A stretch of 64,000 bases of DNA from Shimia sp. (GTDB taxonomy: Bacteria; Pseudomonadota; Alphaproteobacteria; Rhodobacterales; Rhodobacteraceae). The stretch lies in the NCBI GenBank assembly GCA_024224295.1, contig JAAENN010000118.1, forward strand, positions 81,532 to 145,531, given 5' to 3'. Position 1 is the first letter of the stretch, and every line of letters starts with the position of its first letter. Made by a program: the position numbers and the translations under genes. Positions 1 through 8,498 of this stretch are shown piece by piece. The notes under the pieces were generated by a model. The model was not told the DNA's origin. It saw nothing but the letters and a program-made list of their open reading frames with translations, and searched no databases.

Positions 1-1217
1 TGTCTCGAGACCTGCAAATCTCTTTAGAGGGGCTTGCGGCGAAGGCCTTACGGGGCTTGGAGGACCGCGTGTCCATTGCGATGGTCGTGGTGGATCATCA
101 CAGCGGAGAAATTCTCGCGTCAGTGGGGTCAGCCGGGTTTTCCGGAGGCGATCATCGGCAGGGGTTTGTCGACATGACACAGGCGAAGCGTTCGCCGGGA
201 TCCACGCTTAAGCCATTGGTGTATGGGCTTTCTTTTGATCAGGGGTTGGTGCATCCGGAGACGCTCATCAGCGACACACCAATACGATTTGGCACTTATG
301 CGCCGCAGAATTTTGACGGGAGGTTTCGTGGCGAGTTACGGGTACGGGAGGCTTTAGCACAGTCGCTGAACTTGCCGGTTGTATTGCTCACCGATGAGAT
401 TGGACCCGCCAATTTAATGGCGGCCATGAGCAAGGCTGGGACGGCGCCGGATGTGCCTGGCGGGGTGGCTGGATTGGCTGTGGCGCTGGGTGGTGTGGGA
501 CTGTCGCTGGAGGAGTTGGTGCAGCTTTATGCGGTGATCCCTCAGGGCGGATTGGCGCAAGGCTTGCATTGGCGGATTGGTGAAAAAATAAAGCAAAGGC
601 AAAGAGTTATCAGTCGGTCAGCGGCCTGGCATTTGGGGGATATCCTGTCCGGGATTGCGCCGCCAAAAGGGGCACCGCGCAATGGGTTGGCGTATAAAAC
701 CGGGACGTCTTATGGACACCGTGACACTTGGGCGATTGGGTTTGATGGTCAGCATGTGGCCGGGGTCTGGATTGGGCGGCCGGACGGGACACCGGTACCG
801 GGCGCCTTTGGGGCCGAAGTGGCCGCGCCAGTGTTGTTTGACGTGTTCCAGCGCATCGCGCCTGAGCTGACGCCATTAAGTCCTCCGCCGCCAGAGACGT
901 TGATTGTTAGCACAGGTCAACTGCCTGAACCGCTTCGGAAATTTCGTGGTCGCAATGCGCTTTTTGAAAAGCCGGAAGATGCGCTTGCGGTGGCCTTCCC
1001 GCCCGATGGAGCGACTTTGGAGGGCGGCAACAGCGAGGTCATTTTGAAGGTCAAAAACGGTGCCTTGCCCTTCACCGTTTTGGCCAATGGAGCGCCGGTT
1101 GTGGAGCAAAGTCGGATGCGGGAAATGGTGGTGCCGCTGGTTGGAAAAGGCAGTGCAACAGTGACGGTGATTGATGCCAAGGGGGCGTCCGATCGGGTCA
1201 CGATTTGGGTGGATTAA
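1..1217 (+). CDS. pbpC: Penicillin-binding protein 1C, C-terminal part (partial)
   Basis: The frame is open from base 3 of the window, so the 5' end with the glycosyltransferase domain lies outside. The visible part is the transpeptidase domain that cross-links peptidoglycan in the periplasm. All three penicillin-binding motifs are present in order: STLK with the acyl-Ser at about 201-212, SLN at about 363-371 and KTG at about 696-704. The last 90 or so residues, after a proline-rich linker near 880, match the C-terminal beta-sandwich domain typical of PBP1C, which is why I choose pbpC over PBP1A. The TTG at 57 is only an internal codon. In many bacteria pbpC follows a large alpha-2-macroglobulin-like gene, which cannot be checked here. 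Confidence 0.88.
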   Translation, partial: SRDLQISLEGLAAKALRGLEDRVSIAMVVVDHHSGEILASVGSAGFSGGDHRQGFVDMTQAKRSPGSTLKPLVYGLSFDQGLVHPETLISDTPIRFGTYAPQNFDGRFRGELRVREALAQSLNLPVVLLTDEIGPANLMAAMSKAGTAPDVPGGVAGLAVALGGVGLSLEELVQLYAVIPQGGLAQGLHWRIGEKIKQRQRVISRSAAWHLGDILSGIAPPKGAPRNGLAYKTGTSYGHRDTWAIGFDGQHVAGVWIGRPDGTPVPGAFGAEVAAPVLFDVFQRIAPELTPLSPPPPETLIVSTGQLPEPLRKFRGRNALFEKPEDALAVAFPPDGATLEGGNSEVILKVKNGALPFTVLANGAPVVEQSRMREMVVPLVGKGSATVTVIDAKGASDRVTIWVD

Positions 1218-1357
1218 CCAAACGATTTGGACGTCGGTATCGCGTCGGTATCACGACTGTTTTGCGGAGGTGCGCTTTTAGAGGAAGCCAAAGGCGTTAA
1301 CCTTTTGAACCGCACCGTCTTTGAGCAAAGAAATTGGAAAATTCTCAGGAGGGCTGT

Positions 1358-1429
1358 CCCCGACCGCGGGTGGGGGAGAAGCCCCCGCCCATGGGGGCGG
1401 TCGGGGGCTGCCCGGCGGGAGCGCCGGGC
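1358..1429. repeat. GC-rich branched inverted-repeat element between pbpC and bktB
   Basis: Three inverted repeats sit back to back. CCCCGACCGC (1358-1367) pairs perfectly with GCGGTCGGGG (1397-1406). Inside it GGGTGGGGG (1368-1376) pairs with CCCCCGCCC (1382-1390) with one G-T wobble around the loop AGAAG. A separate perfect 8-bp hairpin follows: GCCCGGCG (1410-1417), loop GGAG, CGCCGGGC (1422-1429). It lies between the two convergent 3' ends and may serve as a bidirectional transcription barrier. There is no T-tract, so a simple intrinsic terminator is not a good description. Confidence 0.6.
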
Positions 1430-1445
1430 GATTTGCTGTGTGGGT

Positions 1446-2621
1446 TTAGATGCGCTCAATCGCGATGGCGATGCCCTGACCGCCGCCGATGCACATGGTG
1501 ATCAGACCTTTGGAGCCACCTGTGCGGTCCAGCTCGTACATGGCTTTCACGGTGATGATTGCGCCGGTCGCGCCGACCGGGTGACCCAAGGCAATCGCGC
1601 CGCCGTTGGGGTTCACTTTGGCCGGGTCAAGGCCGAGACCTTTGTTCACAGCAATCGCTTGGGCCGCGAAGGCTTCGTTGGATTCGATGACGTCGAAGTC
1701 CGCGATGCTCAGCCCGGTTTTGGCCAGCAGGTTTTCCACCGCAGGCACCGGACCAATGCCCATGACCTCCGGGCGGACACCGGCGTGGGCATAGCCCAGC
1801 ACGCGGAACCGAGGCGTTAGGCCAGCTTTCTCAGCGGCTTCTGCGCGGGCCAAGACAATCGCGCCTGCCCCGTCGTTGATGCCTGAGGCGTTGCCAGCGG
1901 TGACACGGCCATCTTTCTTGAACACGGTGCGTAGTTTGCCAAGGCTTTCCATGGTGGAGGTGGTTGGGTGTTCATCACGGGCAAAGGGCACCATGTCGCG
2001 GCGCACTTTGACATCAATCGGCACAATCTGATCGTCGAAGTAGCCCGCTTCGATGGCTGCGGCGGCACGTTCCTGAGACGCCAGCGCAAAAGCATCCATG
2101 TCTGCGCGGGAGACATCGTGCTCATCCGCGACGTTTTCAGCTGTGATGCCCATGTGGCCAGTGCCAAACGGGCAGTTCAGCGCACCCAGCATCATGTCGA
2201 GGGTTTTTACGTCGCCCATCTTCTGGCCCCAGCGCTGCGACTGCATGATGTAGGGGCTGCGGGACATGTTTTCCGCGCCGCCCGCGATGGCAAAATCCGC
2301 ATCGCCCAGCATCAGAGACTGCGTGGCGGAAACGATGGCCTGCGCGCCAGAACCGCAAAGGCGGTTTACGTTCATGGCTGGGGTGGTGTCCGGGATGCCG
2401 GCCTGCATCGCGGCGACGCGGGACAGATACATATCGCGTGGTTCGGTGTTGATCACATGGCCATAAACGACGTGGCCGATTTGACCACCTTCCACGCCAG
2501 CGCTTTCCATGGCTGCTTTGGTGACGGTGGCGCCCAGATCAATGGGGGCGGTGTTGGCAAGGGACCCACCAAAGGTGCCAATGGCGGTACGCGCGCCGCC
2601 GAGAATTACGATGTCCGACAT
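1446..2621 (-). CDS. bktB: Acetyl-CoA acyltransferase (beta-ketothiolase, BktB type)
   Basis: 391-residue thiolase that condenses two acyl-CoA units or cleaves 3-ketoacyl-CoA in the cytoplasm. The acyl-accepting Cys is in NRLCGSG, the C-terminal catalytic residues are in GHPVGATG and CIGGGQG, and NEAFA is present. The N-terminus (RTAIGTFGGSL) and the stretch TEPRDMYL resemble Cupriavidus BktB more than PhaA as I recall them, so longer-chain 3-ketoacyl substrates are possible, but this is an inference. The start at 2621 is preferred because GAGGAG lies seven bases upstream; an ATG five codons earlier overlaps that ribosome site. It is divergent from the XRE-cupin regulator starting at 2780, a possible controller. 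No phaB or phaC is nearby. Confidence 0.85.
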   Translation of the reverse strand: MSDIVILGGARTAIGTFGGSLANTAPIDLGATVTKAAMESAGVEGGQIGHVVYGHVINTEPRDMYLSRVAAMQAGIPDTTPAMNVNRLCGSGAQAIVSATQSLMLGDADFAIAGGAENMSRSPYIMQSQRWGQKMGDVKTLDMMLGALNCPFGTGHMGITAENVADEHDVSRADMDAFALASQERAAAAIEAGYFDDQIVPIDVKVRRDMVPFARDEHPTTSTMESLGKLRTVFKKDGRVTAGNASGINDGAGAIVLARAEAAEKAGLTPRFRVLGYAHAGVRPEVMGIGPVPAVENLLAKTGLSIADFDVIESNEAFAAQAIAVNKGLGLDPAKVNPNGGAIALGHPVGATGAIITVKAMYELDRTGGSKGLITMCIGGGQGIAIAIERI

Positions 2622-2779
2622 CTGTCGTCTCCTCATGAAATCGTGTTGGCCACAGTATGCAGACGCAGCATGCGCGAGTCAGGTGGAACGGTGCGTCACA
2701 GTTTCTGCGCCCGTAGTCTTACGGAGGTGGTGTTCACGCCTTGATTGACAAAAGGCAGTGGATTCCCGCATTTGGGGGC

Positions 2780-3337
2780 ATGAGTAATGATCTACCTATC
2801 TTGGAGCTTTTGCCCGCGCGGTTGCGGGAGGCCCGCCGAGCGCAAGGGCTATCGTTGGACGCGGTGGCAAAGCTTTCAGGCGTTAGCCGCTCGATGGTGA
2901 GCCAGATCGAGCGTGGGGAAAGCAGCCCAACCATTGCAACCCTGTGGAACCTGACGCGGGCCTTGCAGGTGGATTTTGCGGGGCTATTGGATGCACAGGC
3001 TGGGGACAAGGTGGATGTGCTTCGCGCGTCTGATGTGCCGCGGTTTGACAACATGGGACATCTTTGTCTCATTCGGATTTTATCGCCGCCCGAGGATGTG
3101 GGTGGGCATGAGGTTTATGACATCACGTTTGAGGCCGGTGGTAACCTGAAGAGTGCGCCACACACGCGGGGCGCGACAGAGCAGCTGACGGTGTTGTCCG
3201 GGGCTGTGTTGGTAACAAGCGGGACCGCTTCGCAGGACTTGGCGGAAGGCGACACCGCGCGTTATGCGGCGGATGTGGCCCATGCGATTGAAGTCACAGA
3301 GCCCGCGCGGGTGTTTCTGATTGTGAAGAACGCTTGA
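2780..3337 (+). CDS. XRE-family transcriptional regulator with C-terminal cupin domain
   Basis: 185 residues. The N-terminal 60 form a helix-turn-helix of the XRE/HipB type (recognition segment SGVSRSMVSQIERGESSPT), and the C-terminal 110 are a small cupin barrel expected to bind a low-molecular-weight effector. Regulators of this class often control amino-acid, polyamine or acyl metabolism next to them. The ATG at 2780 follows a G-rich ribosome site; a TTG at 2741 in the same frame would add 13 residues and is less likely. It is divergently placed to bktB with a 158-bp shared control region. The effector cannot be told from the sequence. Confidence 0.8.
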   Translation: MSNDLPILELLPARLREARRAQGLSLDAVAKLSGVSRSMVSQIERGESSPTIATLWNLTRALQVDFAGLLDAQAGDKVDVLRASDVPRFDNMGHLCLIRILSPPEDVGGHEVYDITFEAGGNLKSAPHTRGATEQLTVLSGAVLVTSGTASQDLAEGDTARYAADVAHAIEVTEPARVFLIVKNA

Positions 3338-3340
3338 GGG

Positions 3341-3760
3341 CTAGAGAAATTTTGGAACGCCAAACCAGAGCAAAACGCCAGAGTACGCGCTCCAGAAGAT
3401 CAATGTGATCATGCCGATACGTAGCCAGCGGCGGTCTTTAGTGTGGTGTGCAATCAAAGCTGCAACTGGATAGGCGCAAGCGAAGGCGCCGACTATGATT
3501 GCAATGTTCATGATGGCGGAAGTCTCTCCATAAAAAAGAGCCGACAACCATACACCCAGGGATATTGGTAGCCATTCGATCGTCGCGACGGGAGTAATTG
3601 CCACTAATCCCAATGTTATGCAGATTCGCGCCCGACTAGGCTTAAGCGTCAGGTCGGGAGCCTTTAACGAATTTTTGACGAGCCAAATCAGCAAGACAGC
3701 ACCTGCTCCGACAAGCGCTGACATTGAAATGGCCGCTAAGAAGGGGACTGGGTCAGTCAT
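3341..3760 (-). CDS. Small multi-spanning membrane protein of unknown function
   Basis: 139 residues with about four hydrophobic segments (near residues 7-25, 44-62, 78-98 and 115-133) and a basic KDRRWLR loop before the last one. No family is recognised. The frame stays open upstream to 3976, but the upstream residues are not membrane-like and the ATG at 3760 starts directly at the first helix, so I prefer it although its ribosome site is weak. It ends three bases after the convergent XRE regulator. A real gene is likely from the clean hydropathy pattern; no function can be given. Confidence 0.55.
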   Translation of the reverse strand: MTDPVPFLAAISMSALVGAGAVLLIWLVKNSLKAPDLTLKPSRARICITLGLVAITPVATIEWLPISLGVWLSALFYGETSAIMNIAIIVGAFACAYPVAALIAHHTKDRRWLRIGMITLIFWSAYSGVLLWFGVPKFL

Positions 3761-4111
3761 TGTTCCGCGGTCAGTCTGAATGGGTCGTCGTAGGAAAGCG
3801 TGGATGCAAAAGGCTGTGATGGCACAAAGACTGGTGTGTAGTGAAAGCTTCCATGCGCCAGGTTGGAGCACAGCGTTCTCCCTTAAGTCGATTACATAGA
3901 GGTTCGGTTTCCTTCTGGCAGATTCAGGTCTCGATTGAAACCTTCTGTACGGAGACATGGGCCGGGTTTGTGACACTGGTCAGACGTGGTGCTAGTCTGG
4001 TTTTTAGAAACCATCCAGAATTTCGGATTTTTGTCCGTCATAACGAAATTCCCTCTTCACGGATGCAAATCCGTTATGGTAGATGGTCGTCCATCATTAT
4101 GGAGAACCCCC
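3761..4111. other. Gap upstream of kbl with a structured leader
   Basis: 351 bases without a supported gene. It must hold the kbl-tdh promoter. Near its end there is a 6-bp hairpin with a GCAA tetraloop (4059-4074) and a wider inverted repeat CATAACG (4039-4045) / CGTTATG (4072-4078). Open frames here are extensions of neighbouring genes with no coding look. Confidence 0.5.
4039..4078 (+). promoter_or_regulatory. Inverted repeat and GNRA hairpin in the kbl leader
   Basis: CATAACG at 4039-4045 is the reverse complement of CGTTATG at 4072-4078. The second arm overlaps a compact hairpin ACGGAT-GCAA-ATCCGT (4059-4074), so the two structures are mutually exclusive in RNA. It sits 34 bp before the kbl start, suited either to a protein operator or to a switchable leader. 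No known riboswitch class was recognised. Confidence 0.35.
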
Positions 4112-5299
4112 ATGTCTGACGCTTTCTTGACCGACATCCGCGACACGCTTACCACCATTGAGGCCGAAGGGCTGATGAAGACAGAGCGCATGATCACGTC
4201 GCCCCAAGGTGGGGGAATTCAGGTGGGGGATCGGGAGGTCATCAACCTGTGCGCCAACAACTATCTTGGACTGGCGGACAATCCGGCGCTGATTGCCGCG
4301 GCAAAGGATGCGATGGACCCACGTGGGTATGGCATGGCCTCGGTGCGGTTCATCTGCGGGACGCAGGACATTCACCGCGAATTGGAGAAGAAGCTTGCCA
4401 GCTTTCTGGGTAAGGATGATTCGATCCTGTTTGCCGCGTGTTTTGACGCCAATGGCGGGTTGTTTGAGCCGCTGTTGACCAAGGAAGACGCGATTGTGTC
4501 GGACAGTCTGAACCATGCGTCGATCATTGATGGCATCCGCCTGTGTAAGGCCAAGCGCTATCGCTATGCCAACAACGATATGCCGGATCTGGAAGCGATG
4601 TTGCAGCACGCGCGCAACGAGGGCGCGCGGCATATTATGATTGCCACGGATGGTGTGTTTTCGATGGATGGGTATCTGGCGAACCTGCCGGAGATCACGC
4701 GCCTGGCCAAAGAATACGACGCGGTGGTGATGGTGGATGATTGCCACGCCACCGGGTTCATGGGGCCAAACGGGGCCGGGACACCGGATCACTTTGGCGT
4801 CGACGTGGATATTCTGACAGGCACTTTGGGCAAGGCGCTGGGCGGGGCGATTGGCGGCTATATTGCCGGGCCGCAGCCGGTGATTGACCTGTTGCGCCAA
4901 CGGGCGCGGCCGTATCTGTTTTCCAACTCTCTGCCCCCCAGCATTGTGGCGGCGGGATTGGAAGCGATTCGCTTGGTCGAAGACGGCGCCGAGGACCGGG
5001 CGCGTTTGCGGGAGAATGCGCAATATTGGCGGGCTGGGCTTGAGAAGCTGGGTTTTGAGATCCTGCCGGGCGAGCATCCGATCATTCCGGTGATGCTGGG
5101 TGAAGCGCAGTTGGCGCAGGAGATGGCGGCAAAGCTGTTTGAGGAAGGCGTCTATGTGTCCGGCTTCTTTTTCCCGGTGGTGCCACGTGGGCAAGCGCGG
5201 ATTCGCACGCAGATGAACGCCGCCCTTACGCGGGATGAGTTGGACCGGGCGCTGGCGGCCTTTGGCAAGGTGGGCAAGGCGCTGGGGATTGTCTCATGA
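4112..5299 (+). CDS. kbl: Glycine C-acetyltransferase (2-amino-3-ketobutyrate CoA ligase)
   Basis: 395 residues, the full length of the family. A PLP enzyme that cleaves 2-amino-3-ketobutyrate with CoA to glycine and acetyl-CoA, the second step of threonine degradation by the Tdh route. The PLP lysine is K241 in GTLGKALGG; the DDCHATG segment and the N-terminal NNYLGLA are also typical of alpha-oxoamine synthases. The start is set by ATG at 4112 with GGAG seven bases before it. It overlaps tdh by four bases (ATGA), so the two proteins of the pathway are translationally coupled in the order kbl-tdh. Confidence 0.95.
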   Translation: MSDAFLTDIRDTLTTIEAEGLMKTERMITSPQGGGIQVGDREVINLCANNYLGLADNPALIAAAKDAMDPRGYGMASVRFICGTQDIHRELEKKLASFLGKDDSILFAACFDANGGLFEPLLTKEDAIVSDSLNHASIIDGIRLCKAKRYRYANNDMPDLEAMLQHARNEGARHIMIATDGVFSMDGYLANLPEITRLAKEYDAVVMVDDCHATGFMGPNGAGTPDHFGVDVDILTGTLGKALGGAIGGYIAGPQPVIDLLRQRARPYLFSNSLPPSIVAAGLEAIRLVEDGAEDRARLRENAQYWRAGLEKLGFEILPGEHPIIPVMLGEAQLAQEMAAKLFEEGVYVSGFFFPVVPRGQARIRTQMNAALTRDELDRALAAFGKVGKALGIVS

Positions 5300-6342
5300 G
5301 CAAGCCCAACACCATGACCGCACTTGAGAAATCCAAGCCTGAGGAAGGGCTGTGGATGGTGCAAGCGCCGGTGCCGGAGATTGGGCCGGATGAAGTGCTG
5401 ATCAAGGTCAACAAGACCGGGATTTGCGGCACGGACATCCACATCTGGAATTGGGACGATTGGGCCAGCGCGACGGTGCCGGTTCCTATGATCACCGGCC
5501 ATGAATTTGCCGGTGAGATTGTCGAGATGGGCCGCAATGTGGACGGGCTTACCATCGGGCAGCGCTGTTCCGGTGAGGGGCATGTCGTGGGGCATGAAAG
5601 CCGTCAGGCACGGGCCGGGAAGTTTCACCTCGATCCCGGTACGCGTGGCATTGGCGTGAACGTGCAGGGTGCCTTTGCGCAATATCTGCGGTTGCCTGCG
5701 TTTAATGTTGTGCCGCTGCCAGATGAGATTCCCGATGAGATTGGAGCAATCCTCGATCCATTGGGTAATGCGGTGCACACGGCCTTGAGCTTTGATTTGC
5801 TGGGCGAAGATGTGTTGATCACGGGCGCGGGGCCGATTGGGATCATGGCGGCGGCGGTGGTGAAACATGCGGGTGCACGGCATGTGGTGATCACCGACAT
5901 TAATCCGGACAGGCTGGCGTTAGCGGAGCATGTGGTCCCCAACGCACGGGCCGTGAATGTGGCACGCGAAGATCTGCACGATGTGATGCATGAGTTGAGT
6001 CTGAAAGAAGGCTTCGATGTGGGCCTTGAGATGAGCGGGTCCCAAGCGGCGTTGGATCAGATGGTGGAGGCGTTGGTGATGGGCGGCAAAATTGCTTTGC
6101 TGGGCATTCCGCCGGGCAAGTCACCAGTGGATTGGTCGCGTATTGTGTTCAAGGCGATCACGATCAAAGGCGTCTATGGCCGGGAGATGTTTGAGACCTG
6201 GTACAAGATGATTGCGATGTTGCAGAACGGTTTGGATGTGAGCCGGGTGATTACCCATGAATTGCCAGTGGGCGATTTTAAGGCGGGGTTTGCGGCGATG
6301 AAATCGGGCAAGTCCGGTAAGGTTGTGCTGGATTGGCGGTAA
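5296..6342 (+). CDS. tdh: L-threonine 3-dehydrogenase
   Basis: 348 residues, medium-chain zinc alcohol dehydrogenase family; oxidises L-threonine to 2-amino-3-ketobutyrate with NAD+. Catalytic-zinc residues C44, H69 and E70 (GICGTD, GHEF) are present, as is the Rossmann motif GAGPIG, and the middle ([17 protein letters not shown]) is close to E. coli Tdh. The four cysteines of the structural-zinc lobe (E. coli 93, 96, 99, 107) are replaced by G99, S102, A105 and D113 in an ungapped alignment, so this enzyme should lack the second zinc. Starts within the kbl stop region (ATGA overlap). Confidence 0.95.
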   Translation: MSKPNTMTALEKSKPEEGLWMVQAPVPEIGPDEVLIKVNKTGICGTDIHIWNWDDWASATVPVPMITGHEFAGEIVEMGRNVDGLTIGQRCSGEGHVVGHESRQARAGKFHLDPGTRGIGVNVQGAFAQYLRLPAFNVVPLPDEIPDEIGAILDPLGNAVHTALSFDLLGEDVLITGAGPIGIMAAAVVKHAGARHVVITDINPDRLALAEHVVPNARAVNVAREDLHDVMHELSLKEGFDVGLEMSGSQAALDQMVEALVMGGKIALLGIPPGKSPVDWSRIVFKAITIKGVYGREMFETWYKMIAMLQNGLDVSRVITHELPVGDFKAGFAAMKSGKSGKVVLDWR

Positions 6343-6355
6343 CGGATCGGTAGCC

Positions 6356-6811
6356 TCAAACGTCCCGGCGTTTGTCCAAGAAGACGCGGATTTCTTCCAG
6401 CAACGGCAGAGCTTCGGCAATGCGTTCTGGCGGGAAATGTTCCGCCACATCCATAATGTCGGGGCCAAGCGCGGCTATGGCATCTTCGCGAAACTGCCGC
6501 CCGGCATCGGTTAGCATAACACATTTAGATCGGGCGTCTTTTGGGTTGGGTTCCAGAGTGATCAACCCGGCTTTGCTGAGGCCCGAAAGGGTATGTGTCA
6601 GGGACGTTTTGGGCACCTGAAGCGCGGTGGCAATGTCCATCGGAGTGCGTCCATCGCCCAAACGGGTCAGATGGTTGAGCACGGTGAAATGAGACACCAG
6701 AAACCCGTCTGGCAGACGGGTTTCAAACATGCGGCTTGAGAGCTGGTTGATAATCCCCACTTCGTTGAAAAAGCGAAAAATGGTTGGGATTGTCTGCTCA
6801 GGTTTGGGCAA
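6356..6811 (-). CDS. MarR-family transcriptional regulator
   Basis: 151 residues with a winged helix-turn-helix (TPMDIATALQVPKTSLTHTLSGL) and the wing motif DARSK. I place the start at a TTG (6811) because it has a strong GGAGG six bases upstream, and this makes the gene overlap the end of the nitroreductase-like gene by 14 bases, the usual form of translational coupling. Reading further upstream would run deep into the neighbour. It probably controls the shared operon, since a palindrome sits in the promoter at 7979-7988. The ligand is unknown; oxidants or phenolics are typical for the family. Confidence 0.8.
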   Translation of the reverse strand: MPKPEQTIPTIFRFFNEVGIINQLSSRMFETRLPDGFLVSHFTVLNHLTRLGDGRTPMDIATALQVPKTSLTHTLSGLSKAGLITLEPNPKDARSKCVMLTDAGRQFREDAIAALGPDIMDVAEHFPPERIAEALPLLEEIRVFLDKRRDV

Positions 6812-7943
6812 TCTTTGCCTCCAATGGCCAGCGTGGACTTGGCGCCACCTGGCGACCGTATCCGATACGGCCCAGCATTTGAACCGTTCCGCCGTTTGGT
6901 GCAAGGAGGTTGTGGATGGTCTGATATTCGGTGCCCATTTCCGGGTATTCTTGCAGCACCTGGCTCAGCGGTTGTAGGCCAAGACCCAGGGCGGTTGTGC
7001 TCAAGTTGAGGCGGACCCAGCTTTGCCCGGCTTTGATCTGGTCCAGCCGCGTGTTGGTGTTGGACACCAACCAGACATGCCCCATGGCGGTGTCGGTGTT
7101 GGCAAGGACTGCATCCAGACCGGATTTATATGCTGTTGAAGACGTATCTGAGGCTGTTTCGCGGGAGAACATGCCTGTGAGGTGCAGTGTTTCAAACAGG
7201 GGACCAGAGAAGTCGATGCCGTCAGGGTTGGCGTTGACCTCGCGGTGGCCAATGCGGAACAGTTCTACGCTTTCTTGATAAGTGCGTGGTGTCTCCACTT
7301 CGATTTTGAGCGCAACATGGGTGAGTTCCCGTAGTTCGGCAATGTCTTGTGGGTCAACGGAGCCGCCAAACTGGATGTCTTCGAGTATGGCGGTTTCAAT
7401 CTTTGACAGTGCATTTGGTGCTACTGGGCGAGCGATGTCGAAAGGTTCTTTGTTGGAGCGACGGGACATCACGTGTTGGAATAATGGATCAGGTTTCTGG
7501 GCTGGGTCTTTGACAAAGACCGCACGGGCAATCGGGCGGGTGTCTAGGTGGCTGTCGTTCTGGCCATCTGGGAAGAGCTGTAGGTCAATGCGGTATCCAT
7601 CCTGTGCCGCAGCCATGCGCATGACTTCGAGAAAGCAGCCTAGACCGACGGTAATCTGGCGGTTCAATGGATCGGTTTCGGGCAGCAGTTTGTCGATGTC
7701 TGCAAAAAGAGTGATTTCATGGTCGACTGACAGATCCACAATCCAAGGCTGCCGGTTGTGAGGATTGGGCGCAAGCAACGCATAAGACAGCGCTTGTTTG
7801 CGTGGGTCTGTATAGGTACCGGCCAAGCTCCATGGCAGAGTGGCTTTGTCAGGCGCGCGGGTGACGGCGTATCCCGTGGCTGTTGCAGCTGCGATGACGC
7901 CGCCGCCAATCAATGCGAGTGTTTTACGACGAGTGATGTTCAT
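6798..7943 (-). CDS. Tat-exported nitroreductase-like flavoprotein (Acg type)
   Basis: 381 residues. The N-terminus has a twin-arginine signal (RRKTLAL followed by a hydrophobic stretch to about residue 28), so it is predicted to be exported folded with its flavin. The rest resembles the Acg/FMN-binding nitroreductase-like proteins: PNPHNRQPW near residues 59-67 and RRSNKEPF near 160 are the recognisable nitroreductase-fold motifs. Substrate unknown. First gene of a two-gene operon with the overlapping MarR regulator downstream. Start ATG 7943 is preceded by GAGG. Confidence 0.75.
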   Translation of the reverse strand: MNITRRKTLALIGGGVIAAATATGYAVTRAPDKATLPWSLAGTYTDPRKQALSYALLAPNPHNRQPWIVDLSVDHEITLFADIDKLLPETDPLNRQITVGLGCFLEVMRMAAAQDGYRIDLQLFPDGQNDSHLDTRPIARAVFVKDPAQKPDPLFQHVMSRRSNKEPFDIARPVAPNALSKIETAILEDIQFGGSVDPQDIAELRELTHVALKIEVETPRTYQESVELFRIGHREVNANPDGIDFSGPLFETLHLTGMFSRETASDTSSTAYKSGLDAVLANTDTAMGHVWLVSNTNTRLDQIKAGQSWVRLNLSTTALGLGLQPLSQVLQEYPEMGTEYQTIHNLLAPNGGTVQMLGRIGYGRQVAPSPRWPLEAKIAQT

Positions 7944-7956
7944 TTTAAACCTCTTT

Positions 7957-7998
7957 GTACGACATCGAACTAAATGGTCCGATATCGGCCAAAGTCAA
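7957..7998 (-). promoter_or_regulatory. Promoter with embedded palindromes for the nitroreductase-marR operon
   Basis: On the minus strand TTGACT (7998-7993) and ATTTAG (7975-7970), 17 bp apart, make a plausible -35/-10 pair. The perfect 10-bp palindrome CCGATATCGG (7979-7988) lies in the spacer, and a second imperfect one, GTACGACATCGAAC (7957-7970, 10 of 14 symmetric), overlaps the -10 end. This layout suits repression by the MarR protein encoded in the same operon. Confidence 0.45.
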
Positions 7999-8162
7999 TA
8001 ATGTCTAATAAAACCGAAGCGATCTCATTAATTTAACAAGGCAAATATTGAAAATTGCCTTGTGACTTCCCACTTAAAGATCGAGGACAGTGGACAGGGT
8101 CCCGCCTCCGAGAGGCCAAACTGAAGGCGCTCGTCACCGCTCCGCATGAGGAGACACCAGAA

Positions 8163-8438
8163 ATGCTAATTGCTCTCTACGTTATCCTTGTTATCGCGCT
8201 GCCCGCGGCCGTTGGGGCGCAGTTGGTAGCCCGCGATATAAACCGCAAAGATCCTACTGCTGGATTTATGTTACTATTGTTGGCCGCTGTGCCTTCGATG
8301 GCTTACGGGTTCTATGTGCCGCAAGGTGTTCTTTTGAACTTTCAATTTGGTCTTGGTGGACCGGGCGCATACGTTTTGGGTGTGGTTGTAGGGGCTGCAA
8401 TTGGTGCGTTTCAGCGCTGGATGCCGCAATGTGCCTGA
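8163..8438 (+). CDS. Small membrane protein of unknown function
   Basis: 91 residues with three hydrophobic segments (about 1-18, 33-48 and 65-82), ending in a short charged tail. The ATG at 8163 is chosen because AGGAG lies eight to twelve bases before it; the longer frame from 8055 is hydrophilic upstream and has no ribosome site. No family recognised. It stands alone between the divergent nitroreductase gene and a GNAT gene 60 bp downstream. Confidence 0.55.
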   Translation: MLIALYVILVIALPAAVGAQLVARDINRKDPTAGFMLLLLAAVPSMAYGFYVPQGVLLNFQFGLGGPGAYVLGVVVGAAIGAFQRWMPQCA

Positions 8439-8498
8439 GAAGGCTCGCGAAATACGCGCTTAAGTGGTACAACGGCCCCGCATCTTAGGAGGTGGGGC

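Noticed and set aside
1968..2744. Plus-strand open frame opposite the thiolase gene
   Set aside because: The thiolase frame has all catalytic motifs; the opposite frame has none.
4097..5194. Minus-strand open frame of 365 codons opposite kbl
   Set aside because: Overlaps the well-supported kbl gene for its whole length and has no recognisable motif.
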